64,000 nucleotides of DNA from contig NZ_JBJQIK030000004.1 of NCBI RefSeq assembly GCF_045984285.3, forward strand, positions 62,001-126,000. Direction: 5' to 3'. The position numbers and the translations under genes are program-made. Shown here piece after piece: positions 62,536 through 64,000 of the stretch. Numbering within the stretch: the stretch's first letter is position 1; every line of letters starts with the position of its first letter. The notes under the pieces are model-generated. The model was given only the letters and a program-made list of their open reading frames with translations, had not been told where the DNA came from and did not search any database. The DNA comes from Rugamonas sp045984285. Lineage in GTDB: Bacteria; Pseudomonadota; Gammaproteobacteria; Burkholderiales; Burkholderiaceae_D.

Positions 62536-63468
62536 ATGGAATTGCGACAACTTCGGTATTTCGTCGCCATCGTCGACCACGGCTCCCTGTCGCGCGCGGC
62601 GCTGGTGCTGCACGTGGCGCAGCCTGCGCTCACGCAGCAGTTGCGCCAGCTCGAGGAGGAGCTGGGCACACAGCTGCTGCACCGCAGCGCGCAGGGTGTG
62701 CACAGCACGGATGCGGGCAAAGTGTTCTATGAACACGCGCTGGCCATCCTGAAGCAGGTGGCCGATGCCAAATCGGCGGTCACGCAGTCCGCCGAACGTC
62801 CGGCGGGTGCGGTCACGCTCGGCCTGCCGCACAGTATCTCCGGCGCGCTGGCGCTGCCGCTGCTGACAGCCGTGCGCGAACGCTATCCGGAAATTACGCT
62901 GCAGCTCACCGAAGAACTGACCGGCAATCTTGGCGAACAGCTAAAATCCGGCCGCGTCAACCTGGCCGTGCTGTTCGACGACGGGCAGCTGGCAAGCTTC
63001 GCCACCACGCCGCTGGCGGAAGAAGAACTGCGCTTCATCTGCCGCAGCGACGCCGCCCCGGCGCAGGACAGCATGACGCTGGCCGAAGCGCTGGCAAAGA
63101 CGCTGATCCTGCCCGGCCTGCAGCATGGCGTGCGGCCGCGTATCGAGAGCACGGCGCGCAACGCCGGGCTGCACACGGCGAACGTCATCGAAATCAATTC
63201 GATCGCCATCCTCAAGTCGGCCATCCTGGCCGACATGGGCGCCACCATCCTGCCGGTGGCGCCGGTGCTGGCCGAGGTGGAGCGCGGCGCCATGCGCGCG
63301 CTGCCGATCCGCGATCCCGCCATTTCGCGCACGGTGGTGCTGTGCGCATCGAAGAATATTCCGCTGACGAACGCCGCCAATGCGGTGAGCCGCCTGGTGT
63401 CGCAGGTTGCCGGCTCGCTGTGCGAAAGCGGCAAGTGGATCGGTGCGCACGCCATTACGGCTCCCTGA
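62536..63468 (+). CDS. LysR-family transcriptional regulator (Nac-like)
   Basis: 310 residues: helix-turn-helix at the N terminus (MELRQLRYFVAIVDHGSLSRAALVLHVAQPALTQQLRQLEEELG) and an effector domain. The opening resembles Nac/Cbl-type nitrogen and sulfur regulators, but the target is unknown. Convergent with the symporter gene, overlapping it by 14 bp. Confidence 0.9.
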   Translation: MELRQLRYFVAIVDHGSLSRAALVLHVAQPALTQQLRQLEEELGTQLLHRSAQGVHSTDAGKVFYEHALAILKQVADAKSAVTQSAERPAGAVTLGLPHSISGALALPLLTAVRERYPEITLQLTEELTGNLGEQLKSGRVNLAVLFDDGQLASFATTPLAEEELRFICRSDAAPAQDSMTLAEALAKTLILPGLQHGVRPRIESTARNAGLHTANVIEINSIAILKSAILADMGATILPVAPVLAEVERGAMRALPIRDPAISRTVVLCASKNIPLTNAANAVSRLVSQVAGSLCESGKWIGAHAITAP

Positions 63469-64000
63469 GCACGGCCTGCATCGCTGAGCGGTCCAGGCTC
63501 CCTTCCCGCGCGGCCGACACCACGCAGGCCACACCGTGGCCGATGACATTGGTGAGCGCGCGGCATTTCATGGTGCGGTCGATGCCGAGCAACAGCGCCA
63601 CCATATCGACCGGCACAATCTGCAGCACGGCTACCGTGGCCGCCAGCGTGGTGATGCCGGAACCGGCAATGCCGACAGCGCCTTTGCTGGTCAGCAGCGC
63701 AACGCCCAGCAAGGCCGCCAGTTCCTGCCAGCCCAGCCGCACATGGGCTGCCTGCGCAAGGAACAGCAGCGCCAGCGCGATATACAGGTTGGTTCCCGCC
63801 AGGTTAAGCGAATAGGAAAAAGGCAGCACCACGCTGCTGACGGGACGCGGGCATCCCATGCGTTCCAGCTTCTCCGACATGGGCGCCAGTGCGGCCAGCG
63901 AGGAACTGGTGAAGAACACCAGATAGAGCTCGGTGCGGATATAGCGGATGAAGCGCAGCAGCGGCATGCCGGCGAAGCGTGCCGCGGCGCCCAGCACCAG
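63455..64000 (-). CDS. DAACS-family dicarboxylate/amino-acid:cation symporter, 5' end outside window
   Basis: The last about 181 residues of a GltP/DctA-type transporter. Conserved C-terminal features are the Ser-rich hairpin FFTSSSLAALAPMSEKLE, VLPFSYSLNLAGTNLYIALALLF (the substrate-site NxxGTxL-like motif) and the hairpin 2 to last helix region ending in DRTMKCRALTNVIGHGVACVV. The frame is open to the end of the window, so the start lies beyond 64000. The substrate (dicarboxylate, Glu or Asp) cannot be decided. Confidence 0.94.
   Translation of the reverse strand: MVLGAAARFAGMPLLRFIRYIRTELYLVFFTSSSLAALAPMSEKLERMGCPRPVSSVVLPFSYSLNLAGTNLYIALALLFLAQAAHVRLGWQELAALLGVALLTSKGAVGIAGSGITTLAATVAVLQIVPVDMVALLLGIDRTMKCRALTNVIGHGVACVVSAAREGSLDRSAMQAVLREP

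Overview
The window is a GC-rich chromosomal segment whose gene content points to a betaproteobacterium of the Oxalobacteraceae (Massilia/Duganella type). This is inferred from the petABC-sspA-sspB block, the secB/gpsA neighbourhood, the gpmA-envC-ctpA-moeB-gsp order and the style of the intergenic palindromes; no database search was possible. Most genes run on the minus strand in tightly overlapping operons (ATGA and TAATG junctions).

Layout. 1-1115: 3' part of hslU and a small ORF, closed by two palindromic repeats. 1297-12072: a complete 12-gene type II secretion operon in the order gspG-H-I-J-K-L-M-N-D-E-F-C. 12126-16538: moeB-like gene, S41 protease, EnvC-type divisome factor and gpmA. 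16642-18508: rhodanese, grxC, secB and an SH3 protein. 18588-21349: an apparently horizontally acquired type VI effector/immunity pair (Tle4-like PGAP1/lipase plus Tli4-like protein), wedged in front of gpsA. 22428-25334: cupin, SDR and DJ-1/PfpI operon with a divergent LysR gene that has start-codon trouble. 25443-26171: membrane protein with an HExxH motif. 26213-30016: PaoABC-type periplasmic molybdenum aldehyde oxidoreductase. 30017-36996: a lower-GC island with a type I restriction-modification system (hsdR-hsdM-hsdS), ending at the 3' end of a tRNA-Thr gene and carrying an unexplained GC-rich block. 37099-43774: sspB, sspA, petCBA, then mscL, an HtrA protease and a DUF2461 protein. 43809-45900: dmlR/dmlA D-malate module. 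46075-47073: small exported protein and DUF2807 protein. 47081-59751: a full Tad (Flp pilus) locus running from flp to tadD. 60166-62429: convergent diguanylate cyclase and HD-GYP phosphodiesterase genes, which could control the neighbouring pilus through c-di-GMP. 62536-64000: LysR regulator and a truncated DAACS-family symporter.

How the parts relate. Two separate surface or secretion machines lie in the window: the T2SS, which has no prepilin peptidase of its own here, and the Tad pilus, which has a dedicated one. The accessory content (Tle4/Tli4 pair, RM island) sits at insertion points between housekeeping genes. REP-like palindromes of three sequence types occupy intergenic gaps. The most unusual items are the Tle4/Tli4 insertion, the tRNA-linked RM island with its GC-rich structured block, the uncharacterised winged-helix/AAA ATPase in the Tad locus, the HExxH membrane protein and the LysR gene whose best-placed start codon is ATA.
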